Source of the DNA: Streptomyces sp. PCS3-D2
GTDB taxonomy: Bacteria; Actinomycetota; Actinomycetes; Streptomycetales; Streptomycetaceae
Reading direction: 5' to 3'
Assembly (NCBI RefSeq): GCF_000612545.2
Contig: NZ_CP097800.1
Span: 2,229,001 to 2,293,000 of the forward strand
Length of the DNA stretch: 64,000 nt
Positions 26,074 to 33,875 of the stretch are shown here, in pieces (the stretch's first letter is position 1; each line of letters begins with the position of its first letter). The translations under genes were made by a program, and so were the position numbers. Under the pieces are notes generated by a model. The model searched no databases, had not been told where the DNA came from, and worked only from the letters and a program-made list of their open reading frames with translations.

Positions 26074-26101
26074 GTGCCCCCCGCCGGAGGGCGGGGGGCA
26101 C
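26074..26101. terminator. Hairpin downstream of leuCD
   Basis: A 12-bp stem (GTGCCCCCCGCC / GGCGGGGGGCAC) with a GGAG loop lies 53 bp after the leuD stop. Confidence 0.8.
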
Positions 26102-26153
26102 GGTGTTGTCGACGCGATCAGCCGGGGCTGAATAAGCGCTGATCAGGCAGGAA

Positions 26154-26747
26154 TCAGGCCTGAATCGTGCTCGGTTTGAAGGCGGGGCGGGTGCTTTCGT
26201 AGGTGGCGATGTCCGCTTCGTTCTGAAGGGTGAGCGAGATGTCGTCGAGGCCTTCGAGGAGGCGCCAGCGGGCGTTGTCGTCGAGTTCGAACTCGGCCAC
26301 GACGCCTTCGGCGCGCACCTGGCGGTCGACGAGGTCGACGGTGATCTCGGCGGTGGGGTCGGCCTCGGTCAGCTTCCACAGACGCTCGACGGTCTCCTGC
26401 GGCAGGACCACGGTCAGCAGGCCGTTCTTCAGCGAGTTCCCGCGGAAGATGTCGGCGAAGCGGGAGGAGATGACCGCCTTGAAGCCGAAGTTCTGCAGGG
26501 CCCAGACGGCGTGCTCGCGCGAGGATCCGGTGCCGAAGTCGGGGCCGGCGACGAGCACGGTCGCACCGGCGCGCTCCGGACGGTTCGTGACGAACTCCGG
26601 GTCCTTGCGCCAGGCCTCGAAGAGCCCGTCCTCGAAGCCGTCGCGGGTGATCTTCTTGAGCCAGTGGGCCGGGATGATCTGGTCGGTGTCGACGTTGCTG
26701 CGGCGCAGCGGGACGGCCCGGCCGGTGTGGACGGTGAAGGCTTCCAT
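26154..26747 (-). CDS. leuD: 3-isopropylmalate dehydratase small subunit
   Basis: With LeuC, it isomerises 2-isopropylmalate to 3-isopropylmalate in leucine synthesis. The 197-residue aconitase swivel domain has [32 protein letters not shown] with the substrate-recognition loop, and [19 protein letters not shown]. It follows leuC after 3 bp. Expression is expected from the leuC promoter under NdgR control. Confidence 0.97.
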   Translation of the reverse strand: MEAFTVHTGRAVPLRRSNVDTDQIIPAHWLKKITRDGFEDGLFEAWRKDPEFVTNRPERAGATVLVAGPDFGTGSSREHAVWALQNFGFKAVISSRFADIFRGNSLKNGLLTVVLPQETVERLWKLTEADPTAEITVDLVDRQVRAEGVVAEFELDDNARWRLLEGLDDISLTLQNEADIATYESTRPAFKPSTIQA

Positions 26748-26750
26748 GGT

Positions 26751-28175
26751 TCAGACTCCGGCGGTCGCGTCGGCGGCGGACAGGTCGGCGGGCGAGGCCA
26801 GATGGCCCAGCACCGCTGTGGCGGCGGCCACCTGCGGGGACACCAGGTGGGTACGCCCGCCCTTGCCCTGCCGGCCCTCGAAGTTGCGGTTGGAGGTGGA
26901 CGCGGAGCGTTCACCGGGCGCCAGTTGGTCGGGGTTCATGCCCAGGCACATCGAACAGCCCGCGTGCCGCCACTCGGCCCCGGCCTCCTTGAAGACCTTG
27001 TCCAGGCCCTCTTCCACGGCCTGGAGGGCCACGCGGACCGACCCCGGAACGACGAGCATCCGTACCCCGTCGGCGACTTTGCGGCCCTCGATGATCCCGG
27101 CCACGGCGCGCAGGTCCTCGATGCGGCCGTTGGTGCAGGAACCTACGAAGACGGTGTCGACCGTGATGTCGCGCAGCGGCTGCCCGGCGGTCAACCCCAT
27201 GTACTCCAGGGCCTTTTCGGCGGCGAGGCGCTCCGAAGCGTCCTCGTACGAAGCCGGGTCGGGGACGCTGGCCGACAGCGGCGCGCCCTGGCCCGGGTTG
27301 GTGCCCCAGGTGACGAACGGGGACAGCGCGGAGCCGTCGATGACGACCTCGGCGTCGAAGACCGCGTCCTCGTCGGTGCGCAGGGTCTTCCAGTACGCGA
27401 CGGCCGCGTCCCAGTCCTCGCCCACCGGGGCGTGGTCGCGGCCCCGGAGGTAGTCGAAGGTGGTCTGATCGGGGGCGATCATGCCCGCCCGGGCGCCGGC
27501 CTCGATCGACATGTTGCAGATGGTCATGCGGGCTTCCATCGAGAGCTTCTCGACGGCCTCGCCGCGGTACTCCAGGATGTAGCCCTGGCCACCGCCGGTG
27601 CCGATCCTCGCGATGATCGCCAGGATCAGGTCCTTCGCGGTGACCCCGTCGGCCAGCTCTCCGGTGACCGTGATCGCCATGGTCTTCGGACGGGCCAGCG
27701 GCAGGGTCTGGGTGGCCAGCACGTGCTCGACCTGACTCGTGCCGATACCGAAGGCCAGCGCACCGAAGGCACCGTGCGTGGAGGTGTGCGAGTCACCGCA
27801 GACCACCGTCATGCCCGGCTGGGTCAACCCCAGCTGCGGCCCCACGACGTGGACCACGCCCTGCTCGACGTCGCCCAGCGGATGCAGGCGCACACCGAAC
27901 TCGGCGCAGTTCCTGCGCAGCGTCTCCAGCTGCGCCCGGGAGACCGGGTCCGCGATCGGCTTGTCGATGTCGAGGGTGGGGGTGTTGTGGTCCTCGGTCG
28001 CGATGGTGAGGTCGAGGCGCCGGACCTTGCGGCCGGCCTGGCGCAGCCCCTCGAAGGCCTGCGGGCTGGTCACCTCGTGCAGCAGGTGCAGATCGATGAA
28101 GAGGAGGTCGGGCTCGCCCTCGGCGCGCCGGACGACATGGTCGTCCCAGACCTTCTCCGCGAGTGTCCTACCCAT
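26751..28175 (-). CDS. leuC: 3-isopropylmalate dehydratase large subunit
   Basis: A 474-residue 4Fe-4S hydro-lyase of the aconitase superfamily. It contains [18 protein letters not shown], the [22 protein letters not shown] motif and the cluster ligands in SCTNGR and GCSMCLGMN, ending with [10 protein letters not shown]. The start ATG 28175 has GGAGGGAAAG upstream; an ATG at 28214 would add 13 unrelated residues. The gene is divergent from ndgR, whose product activates leuCD in Streptomyces (established for S. coelicolor). Confidence 0.97.
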   Translation of the reverse strand: MGRTLAEKVWDDHVVRRAEGEPDLLFIDLHLLHEVTSPQAFEGLRQAGRKVRRLDLTIATEDHNTPTLDIDKPIADPVSRAQLETLRRNCAEFGVRLHPLGDVEQGVVHVVGPQLGLTQPGMTVVCGDSHTSTHGAFGALAFGIGTSQVEHVLATQTLPLARPKTMAITVTGELADGVTAKDLILAIIARIGTGGGQGYILEYRGEAVEKLSMEARMTICNMSIEAGARAGMIAPDQTTFDYLRGRDHAPVGEDWDAAVAYWKTLRTDEDAVFDAEVVIDGSALSPFVTWGTNPGQGAPLSASVPDPASYEDASERLAAEKALEYMGLTAGQPLRDITVDTVFVGSCTNGRIEDLRAVAGIIEGRKVADGVRMLVVPGSVRVALQAVEEGLDKVFKEAGAEWRHAGCSMCLGMNPDQLAPGERSASTSNRNFEGRQGKGGRTHLVSPQVAAATAVLGHLASPADLSAADATAGV

Positions 28176-28328
28176 CGCTTTCCCTCCGGCCGGCGGGTTG
28201 TGCCGGCGCTTCATAGAGATCTCGTGCCGCCAGACGCCCGTACCCCACGTCCCGGACGACGGCTCGGACCCAGTGGTTCGTGGACCCGCACATACAGACT
28301 CGCTGGTTCTTGGAAAAATTGAACTTGC

Positions 28329-28345
28329 GTTTCACAGTGTGAGAC
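28329..28345. promoter_or_regulatory. Probable NdgR operator between leuC and ndgR
   Basis: GTTTCACA-G-TGTGAGAC is a 17-bp palindrome with one mismatch in eight pairs, 14 bp upstream of the ndgR start and in the leuC promoter region. Its position fits IclR-type autoregulation and control of leuCD. Confidence 0.6.
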
Positions 28346-28359
28346 GTGAATATCGTTTC

Positions 28360-29076
28360 ATGGACAACTCTAGCGGCGTCGGCGTTCTCGACAAGGCAGC
28401 TCTGGTATTGAGCGCACTGGAGTCCGGTCCGGCCACCCTCGCCGGGCTGGTCGCGGCGACAGGGCTCGCACGACCCACGGCACATCGCCTTGCCGTGGCA
28501 CTGGAACACCACCGGATGGTGGCGAGGGACATGCAGGGCCGGTTCATCCTCGGCCCGCGGCTGGCGGAGCTCGCCGCCGCGGCCGGCGAGGACCGACTGC
28601 TGGCCACGGCGGGACCGGTACTCACCCACCTCCGTGATGTGACGGGCGAGAGCGCACAGCTCTACCGTCGCCAGGGAGACATGCGTATCTGCGTGGCGGC
28701 GGCGGAACGACTGTCGGGCCTTCGGGACACCGTCCCGGTCGGCTCCACGCTGCCGATGAAGGCCGGCTCGGCCGCCCAGATCCTGATGGCCTGGGAGGAG
28801 CCCGAGCGCCTCCACCGCGGCCTGCAGGGCGCGCGCTTCACGGCGACGGCTCTCTCGGGCGTACGGCGCCGCGGCTGGGCGCAGTCGATCGGCGAGCGGG
28901 AGCCCGGTGTGGCATCCGTCTCGGCGCCGGTGCGCGGGCCGTCGAACCGCGTGGTGGCCTCGGTGTCGGTGTCCGGGCCGATCGAGCGGCTGACCCGCCA
29001 CCCGGGCCGCATGCACGCCCAGGCCGTCATCGACGCGGCTGCACGGCTGACGGAGGCGCTGCGCCGCTCCGGCTGA
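28360..29076 (+). CDS. ndgR: IclR-family regulator NdgR
   Basis: A 238-residue IclR-like regulator. The winged helix-turn-helix is at about residues 8-65 (VLDKAALVLSALESGPATLA and GLARPTAHRLAVALEHHRMV). The effector domain begins near LATAGPVLTHLRDVTGESAQ and ends SVSGPIERL. NdgR controls leucine and other amino-acid genes, including leuCD, and influences antibiotic production (known from S. coelicolor). No Shine-Dalgarno sequence precedes the ATG at 28360, so a leaderless or near-leaderless transcript is likely. The palindrome at 28329-28345 overlaps its promoter. Confidence 0.95.
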   Translation: MDNSSGVGVLDKAALVLSALESGPATLAGLVAATGLARPTAHRLAVALEHHRMVARDMQGRFILGPRLAELAAAAGEDRLLATAGPVLTHLRDVTGESAQLYRRQGDMRICVAAAERLSGLRDTVPVGSTLPMKAGSAAQILMAWEEPERLHRGLQGARFTATALSGVRRRGWAQSIGEREPGVASVSAPVRGPSNRVVASVSVSGPIERLTRHPGRMHAQAVIDAAARLTEALRRSG

Positions 29077-29191
29077 CGCCGGCCCCCCATCCCTTCACCC
29101 CCGGGCCCGGGGGCGCGTACGACGCCGCACACGTCCGAACACGCGCCGCCGGGCCCGCACTTGCGTCCGCGCCGGCCCGACGGAACACAGC

Positions 29192-29228
29192 GAAGAGGCC
29201 CTCCGCGGTGAACGCGGAGGGCCTCTTC
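29192..29228. terminator. Bidirectional terminator between ndgR and the tRNA cluster
   Basis: A perfect 16-bp stem (GAAGAGGCCCTCCGCG / CGCGGAGGGCCTCTTC) with a 5-nt loop ends 6 bp before the last tRNA gene of the minus-strand cluster. Confidence 0.88.
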
Positions 29229-29234
29229 CATGCG

Positions 29235-29307
29235 TACCCCCGACCGGATTCGAACCGGCGCTACCGCCTTGAGAGGGCGGCGTGCTAGGCCGCTACACAA
29301 CGGGGGC
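29235..29307 (-). tRNA. tRNA-Glu (CUC)
   Basis: 73 nt. The acceptor is GCCCCCG / CGGGGGT plus discriminator A. The anticodon loop is CUCUCAA on a CCGCC/GGCGG stem, and the T arm is GGTTCGAATCC. CCA is not encoded. It is identical to the two Glu copies upstream in the cluster. Confidence 0.96.
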
Positions 29308-29321
29308 TTGCTTGTACTGCG

Positions 29322-29393
29322 CTGGGCTACCAGGACTCGAACCTAGAACAAAGGAACCAGAAACCTTCGTGTTGCCAATTACACCATAGCCCA
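29322..29393 (-). tRNA. tRNA-Gln (CUG), variant 1
   Basis: 72 nt. The acceptor is TGGGCTA / TAGCCCA plus discriminator G. The anticodon loop is UUCUGGU with anticodon CUG, on the stem AAGGU/UCCUU. CCA is not encoded. Confidence 0.95.
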
Positions 29394-29414
29394 ATGTGGT
29401 CTATACCAGACCAG

Positions 29415-29487
29415 TACCCCCGACCGGATTCGAACCGGCGCTACCGCCTTGAGAGGGCGGCGTGCTAGGCCGCTACACAACGGGGGC
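29415..29487 (-). tRNA. tRNA-Glu (CUC), second copy
   Basis: Same 73-nt sequence as the copy at 29235-29307, with anticodon CUC. Confidence 0.96.
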
Positions 29488-29550
29488 CCTAGCGATCCTG
29501 CATCAAGACGTCCGGGAGCTACCCAAAGGAGATCTTGCGGGAAGGATCTG

Positions 29551-29623
29551 TACCCCCGACCGGATTCGAACCGGCGCTACCGCCTTGAGAGGGCGGCGTG
29601 CTAGGCCGCTACACAACGGGGGC
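29551..29623 (-). tRNA. tRNA-Glu (CUC), third copy
   Basis: Same 73-nt sequence as the other two, with anticodon CUC. It is separated by 63 bp from the second copy and by 27 bp from the tRNA-Gln upstream of it. Confidence 0.96.
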
Positions 29624-29650
29624 AAAGCACTGCGTTACTGCTGCACTGCG

Positions 29651-29722
29651 CTGGGGTACCAGGACTCGAACCTAGAATAAGGGAACCAGAAACCCTCGTG
29701 TTGCCAATTACACTATACCCCA
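29651..29722 (-). tRNA. tRNA-Gln (CUG), variant 2
   Basis: 72 nt. The acceptor is TGGGGTA / TACCCCA plus discriminator G, with anticodon CUG. It is the first tRNA of the minus-strand cluster. It differs from variant 1 by paired changes in the acceptor (C-G to G-C) and the anticodon stem (A-U to G-C). Confidence 0.95.
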
Positions 29723-29806
29723 CCGAAAGTCAAGCCCTTGGGGCTTTTGTTTCGAGTGGCGCCTCCGTCCGGCCTTTCGGCCCGCTCCGGCGGCGCAGAA
29801 AGAACA

Positions 29807-30535
29807 TTACCGGATGCCTGACCGTGCTCCAAAACGGGTATCCCGTGCCAGCAGCTCCGGCAGTCGGTCAAGGCCTTCGATGCGGTGCGCCCCCTCGGGT
29901 CCCGGACCCCGGCCGCCGGCCCGGTCGATCCAGACGGCCAGCAGCCCCGCGTCACGGGCTCCGCGCGCGTCGATCTCGGGTTGGTCCCCCACGTACGCCA
30001 CCTCCCCCGGCGGCAGTCCGAGCGCCTCGCACGCGGCCAGGAACGCCTCCGCCTCGGGCTTGCTCACACCGAGTTCGACGGCGCAGACCAGCACCTCGAA
30101 GCGCTCGCGCAGCCCCAGGTGGCGCAGCTTGGGGTCCTGGTTGGCGGCGGAGGAGTTGGAGAGCACCCCGTGCCGGTACCCGGCCGCGAGGGCGTCGAGC
30201 GCCGGAACCACGTCGGGGAAGACCGTCCAGGCGGCCTTGTAGTGCTCGACGTAACTGTCGAACCAGGCGTCGGCCTCGGCCTCGGTCATCCCGGGCTCGT
30301 CGAGGAACTCCCGCACCCGCTCCTGCCGCTGCCCCTGGAAGGTGCCCACCCCCGCCGCGAAGCGCGCCCAGTGACGGTCGGTGATCTCCCGCCAGCGGGC
30401 GAGTGCCTGTGCGGGCGTCCCGTGCCACCCGGCCGGTCGGACGGCCCCCAGCTGTGCGGCGAGCCCGGTCGCGTCGGCCCCCGTGTAGTCGAAGAGGGTG
30501 TCGTCGATGTCCCACAGCACGGCGCGGATCGGCAT
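29807..30535 (-). CDS. HAD-superfamily hydrolase
   Basis: A 242-residue HAD phosphatase-like protein. Motif I is LWDIDDTLFDYTG (nucleophile Asp9, acid-base Asp11). A helical cap follows (about residues 20-100). Motif II is GVLSNSS, motif III the lysine in SKPEAEAFL, and motif IV GDQPEIDARGARDAG. All catalytic residues are present. The substrate is unknown; small phosphorylated metabolites are typical. It lies downstream of gltX after a terminator-like hairpin and upstream of the tRNA cluster. Confidence 0.9.
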   Translation of the reverse strand: MPIRAVLWDIDDTLFDYTGADATGLAAQLGAVRPAGWHGTPAQALARWREITDRHWARFAAGVGTFQGQRQERVREFLDEPGMTEAEADAWFDSYVEHYKAAWTVFPDVVPALDALAAGYRHGVLSNSSAANQDPKLRHLGLRERFEVLVCAVELGVSKPEAEAFLAACEALGLPPGEVAYVGDQPEIDARGARDAGLLAVWIDRAGGRGPGPEGAHRIEGLDRLPELLARDTRFGARSGIR

Positions 30536-30693
30536 GTGCCCGAGCCTACGCCGCGGGCACCCGCGCGGGGGCCGCGACGGGGAAGTCCGTCACGGGACGG
30601 GGTGCGCGGCACGGTCCCGCGGGCGCGTGGCGGCCGTTTCCGCGGCACCGCCGGTCCGCTGCCGGGCAGGCTCTGCGCACCGCGGGCGGAACG

Positions 30694-30736
30694 CCGCAGG
30701 GGGCGGCGGCCGGGGTACGGACGCCGCCCCCTGCGG
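30694..30736 (-). terminator. Terminator after gltX
   Basis: A perfect 15-bp stem (CCGCAGGGGGCGGCG / CGCCGCCCCCTGCGG) with a 13-nt loop lies 20 bp after the gltX stop. Confidence 0.8.
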
Positions 30737-30756
30737 GACGTACGGGGACGCGCGGC

Positions 30757-32232
30757 TCAGCCGGCCAGCTTGGCCAGGGCCGCGTCGATGCGGGCCAGCG
30801 AGCGCTCCTTGCCCAGGATCTCCAGGGACTCGAAGAGCGGCAGGCCGACCGTGCGGCCGGTGACGGCCACGCGGACGGGGGCCTGGGCCTTGCCGAGCTT
30901 GAGGCCGTGGGCCTCACCGGCGGTCAGGACGGCCTGCTTGAGGGACTCGGGGTCAGACCAGTCGGCGCCGGCCAGCTTCTCGCGGGCGGTGGTCAGCAGG
31001 GCCGCCGGCTCGCCCTTCATCGCCTTGTCCCAGGAGGCCTGGTCCTCGACGGGCTCCTTGCGGAACAGGAAGTCGACGTTGGCGGTGATCTCCGACAGTA
31101 CGCCCACCCGCGTCTGGGCGTACGGCGCGATGCGCTCCCAGGCCTCCGCGTCGAAGTCCTCGGGCTCCCAGTTGGCGTGCGGAGCCTGCAGCCACGGGGC
31201 GCAGCGGTCCGCGAACACCTTCGGGTCGAGCAGGCGGATGTGGTCGCCGTTGATCGACTCGGCCTTCTTGAGGTCGAAGCGCGCCGGGTTGGCGTTCACG
31301 CCGTCGATGTCGAACTTCCGGACCATCTCCTCGATCGAGAAGACGTCCTGGTCCTTGGAGAAGGACCAGCCGAGGAGCGAGAGGTAGTTCAGCAGGCCCT
31401 CGGGGAGGAAGCCGCGCTCGCGGTACAGGTTGAGCGAGGCCTCGGGGTCGCGCTTGGACAGCTTCTTGTTGCCCTCGCCCATCACGTACGGCAGGTGTCC
31501 GAAGGCGGGGGTGCCCTTGGCGACGCCCAGCTCGATCAGCGCCGCGTAGAGGGCGATCTGGCGCGGGGTCGAGGAGAGGAGGTCCTCGCCGCGCAGGACG
31601 TGCGTGATCTCCATCAGCGCGTCGTCCACGGGGTTGACCAGGGTGTAGAGCGGGGCGCCGTTGGCCCGGACGATGCCGAAGTCCGGCACGTTCTCCGGGG
31701 TGAAGGTCAGCTCGCCGCGGACCAGGTCGGTGAAGGTGATGGGCTCGTCGGGCATCCGGAAGCGGACGATCGCGGGGCGGTGCTCGCCCTGGTACGCCTC
31801 GATCTGGACGGTGCTGAGCTCGCGGCAGTGGCCGTCGTAGCCGGAGGGCCTGCCGGCCGCGCGGGCGGCGGCGCGGCGCGCGTCGAGCTCCTCGGTGCTG
31901 CAGTAGCAGTGGTAGGCATAGCCGCCGTCCAGCAGCTTCTGCGCGACGTCCCGGTAGATGTCCATGCGCTCGGACTGGCGGTACGGGGCGTGCGGGCCGC
32001 CGACCTCGGGGCCCTCGTCCCACGTGAAGCCGAGCCAGCGCAGCGAGTCGAGCAGCTGGTCGTAGGACTCCTCGGAGTCGCGGGCCGCGTCGGTGTCCTC
32101 GATGCGGAAGACGAACGTACCGCCGTGGTGGCGCGCGAACGCCCAGTTGAAGAGGGCGGTGCGGACCAGGCCCACATGGGGGTTGCCGGTCGGGGAGGGA
32201 CAGAAACGTACGCGGACTGGTCCGTTAACCAC
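30757..32232 (-). CDS. gltX: Glutamyl-tRNA synthetase
   Basis: A 491-residue class I synthetase. The HIGH-equivalent is [11 protein letters not shown] (12-22), FRIEDTD is at 43-49, and the KMSKS-equivalent is KLSKR (257-261). A cysteine cluster, HCYC (108-111) with Cys136, resembles the zinc-binding insert. The start is GTG 32232, overlapping the FAH-protein stop by 8 bp. Since GatCAB is usual in actinobacteria, it probably also charges tRNA-Gln with glutamate (non-discriminating); the nearby Glu and Gln tRNA cluster is a fitting neighbour. Confidence 0.96.
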   Translation of the reverse strand: MVNGPVRVRFCPSPTGNPHVGLVRTALFNWAFARHHGGTFVFRIEDTDAARDSEESYDQLLDSLRWLGFTWDEGPEVGGPHAPYRQSERMDIYRDVAQKLLDGGYAYHCYCSTEELDARRAAARAAGRPSGYDGHCRELSTVQIEAYQGEHRPAIVRFRMPDEPITFTDLVRGELTFTPENVPDFGIVRANGAPLYTLVNPVDDALMEITHVLRGEDLLSSTPRQIALYAALIELGVAKGTPAFGHLPYVMGEGNKKLSKRDPEASLNLYRERGFLPEGLLNYLSLLGWSFSKDQDVFSIEEMVRKFDIDGVNANPARFDLKKAESINGDHIRLLDPKVFADRCAPWLQAPHANWEPEDFDAEAWERIAPYAQTRVGVLSEITANVDFLFRKEPVEDQASWDKAMKGEPAALLTTAREKLAGADWSDPESLKQAVLTAGEAHGLKLGKAQAPVRVAVTGRTVGLPLFESLEILGKERSLARIDAALAKLAG

Positions 32233-33013
32233 GCTTGATCACCTTGTTGGTGAGAGTGCCGATGCCTTCGATGGTGACGGCGACCTCGTCGCCGACGTTG
32301 AGGGGGCCGACTCCGGCCGGGGTCCCCGTGAGGATGACGTCGCCGGGGAGCAGCGTCATGGCCTCGGTGATGTGGACGACCAGGTCCTCGATGGAGCGGA
32401 CCATGTCACTGGTGCGGCCCAGCTGGCGCTGCCGGCCGTTGACCGTGCACTGGATGGCCAGGTCGCTCGGGTCGAGGTCGGTCTCGATCCACGGGCCGAG
32501 GGGGCAGGAGCTGTCGAAGCCCTTGGCCCGGGCCCACTGCTTCTCCCGCTGCTGGACGTCGCGCGCCGTGACGTCGTTGGCGCAGGTGTAGCCGAGGATG
32601 ACGTCCCTGACGCGCTCCTTGGGGACCTCTCGGCACATGCGGCCGATGACCACGGCGAGCTCCGCCTCGTGGTGCAGGTCCTGGGAGAAGGAGGGGTAGG
32701 TGATCGGGTCACCCGGGCCGACCACCGAGGTGGACGGCTTGAAGAAGGTGATGGGGGCGTCCGGGACCTCGTTGCCGAGCTCTGCCGCGTGCTCCGCGTA
32801 GTTGCGGCCGATGGCCACGACCTTGTTCGGGAGCACGGGCGGCAGGAGCCGGACCTTGCTCAGCGGGACCTTGGTGCCCGAGAGCTCGAAGTCCGCGAAC
32901 GGGATGCCCTTGATGATGTCGAGCACGAGCGACGCTTCGTTGCCGGGGGCGGCGTCGCCCTCGACCGCGCCGAACGCGACATTGCCGTCGATCGAGAACC
33001 TGGCGATGCGCAC
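32225..33013 (-). CDS. Fumarylacetoacetate hydrolase (FAH) family protein
   Basis: A 262-residue FAH-fold protein. [15 protein letters not shown] starts the catalytic domain (about residue 66). [15 protein letters not shown] and the metal ligands [11 protein letters not shown] follow, then [25 protein letters not shown] and [11 protein letters not shown]. Members hydrolyse, decarboxylate or isomerise acylpyruvates and related beta-diketo acids; many are oxaloacetate decarboxylases or tautomerases. It is upstream of and coupled to gltX (8-bp overlap). Confidence 0.9.
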   Translation of the reverse strand: MRIARFSIDGNVAFGAVEGDAAPGNEASLVLDIIKGIPFADFELSGTKVPLSKVRLLPPVLPNKVVAIGRNYAEHAAELGNEVPDAPITFFKPSTSVVGPGDPITYPSFSQDLHHEAELAVVIGRMCREVPKERVRDVILGYTCANDVTARDVQQREKQWARAKGFDSSCPLGPWIETDLDPSDLAIQCTVNGRQRQLGRTSDMVRSIEDLVVHITEAMTLLPGDVILTGTPAGVGPLNVGDEVAVTIEGIGTLTNKVIKRG

Positions 33014-33110
33014 GTGTTGCGTCTGCCCCTCTGTATTTCCGCTGGCTGGAGTCTGCGTTCCCCAGGCTAACGCGGCAGGCGGCAGCGCCTCACGTTCCGT
33101 GCGGGACGGC

Positions 33111-33296
33111 TTACTGCGCGGCGGCGACCGGCGCGTCCATCAGGACGGTGCGCCGGGGGTTGGCGGTCTGCGTCGGCAGCTCGACGGCGTGCTCCGGGGA
33201 GGCCGGTGCCGCCTGCAGCTCCTCGGCGTCCTTGAGGTGCGCGAGGGTGGTGCGGCGGGGGTTGGCTATGTTGCGGAACATCGTCGTGGTCTTCAT
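33111..33296 (-). CDS. 61-residue peptide with a duplicated NPRRT motif
   Basis: MKTTTMFRNIANPRRTTL is followed by an Ala/Glu/Pro-rich middle and a second TANPRRTVLMDAPVAAAQ at the C-terminus. The octapeptide ANPRRT(T/V)L thus occurs twice in 61 residues. There is no signal peptide or membrane segment. GAGGA lies about 12 nt before the ATG. It stands alone between the FAH gene and the cvn1 promoter region. I recognise a conserved small Streptomyces protein but no function. The repeated motif could be a partner-binding tag or a modified core, but no modification enzyme is adjacent. Confidence 0.75.
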   Translation of the reverse strand: MKTTTMFRNIANPRRTTLAHLKDAEELQAAPASPEHAVELPTQTANPRRTVLMDAPVAAAQ

Positions 33297-33875
33297 CGGA
33301 GTTCGGGGTCCTCGGTTCGGTCCTGTGGATGTCGGCGGGCGCGAGAGACCGGCCCTGACGCCAACCCTTCAAGGGGCAAGGCTAAACATCTGAATCCCCC
33401 GGCGAACCGGGAAGTAATGGCCACGGCTATGTGAGTTTGCTCACCCGCGACCGGACATTGCCCCCATAAAGGACAGTCAACGAGGGGCGAAGAAACGGAC
33501 ATTGCGCCACTGAATGCGTCATTCCGCTCCTGATCATCGCGACTGGGACACCTTGACAGCCGCGTTGTTTGGATGACGTAAGTCCGTTTTCAACCGAATG
33601 CGGTCACACATCGTGTAGCGCGAGCGTCACAAGCCGTGACCGACTCTCCGGGGGACCACGCGCACCTTGTTGGAGATCCGCCACTGTGCTGGAATTCGCG
33701 GGACCGCCGCGGGACTCAGTCCGGCGCGCAGGTGGCGCGACTCAGCGCCGAGCGGCGGAAAGAAAGGGAGACGCGCCGGTCACCGACGACCACCATGGGG
33801 CCGAAAGCGCCCCACGACTCGACACCGTTCCGCCGTTCACCCGGCGGGGCGCCTGGTCCAGAGGTTGCGACGCTA
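33297..33875 (+). other. 579-bp intergenic region upstream of cvnA1
   Basis: I see no convincing gene here. The region contains GTGAG-TTTG-CTCAC (33431-33444), a perfect 5-bp inverted repeat. It also has two direct copies of CGGACATTGC (33452-33461 and 33496-33505) 44 bp apart. The 12-mer GTGCTGGAATTC (33686-33697) recurs before the second conservon. It probably carries promoters for cvn1 (plus) and the 61-residue peptide (minus). In-frame ORF extension of cvnA1 back to 33636 is possible but has no homology that I recognise. Confidence 0.5.

Noticed and set aside
29235-29722. tRNA cluster considered as an integration site of a mobile element
   Set aside because: No integrase, no partial tRNA duplicate and no change in gene content flank the cluster; all five tRNAs are intact.
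30536-30756. Possible small gene between the HAD gene and gltX
   Set aside because: Only composition-driven open frames are present. The segment holds the gltX terminator and the HAD promoter region.
33636-33875. 80-codon N-terminal extension of cvnA1
   Set aside because: Open in frame but with no ribosome-binding site and no resemblance to CvnA proteins, which begin QGRFKRDG. The GTG at 33876 is preferred, with some uncertainty.
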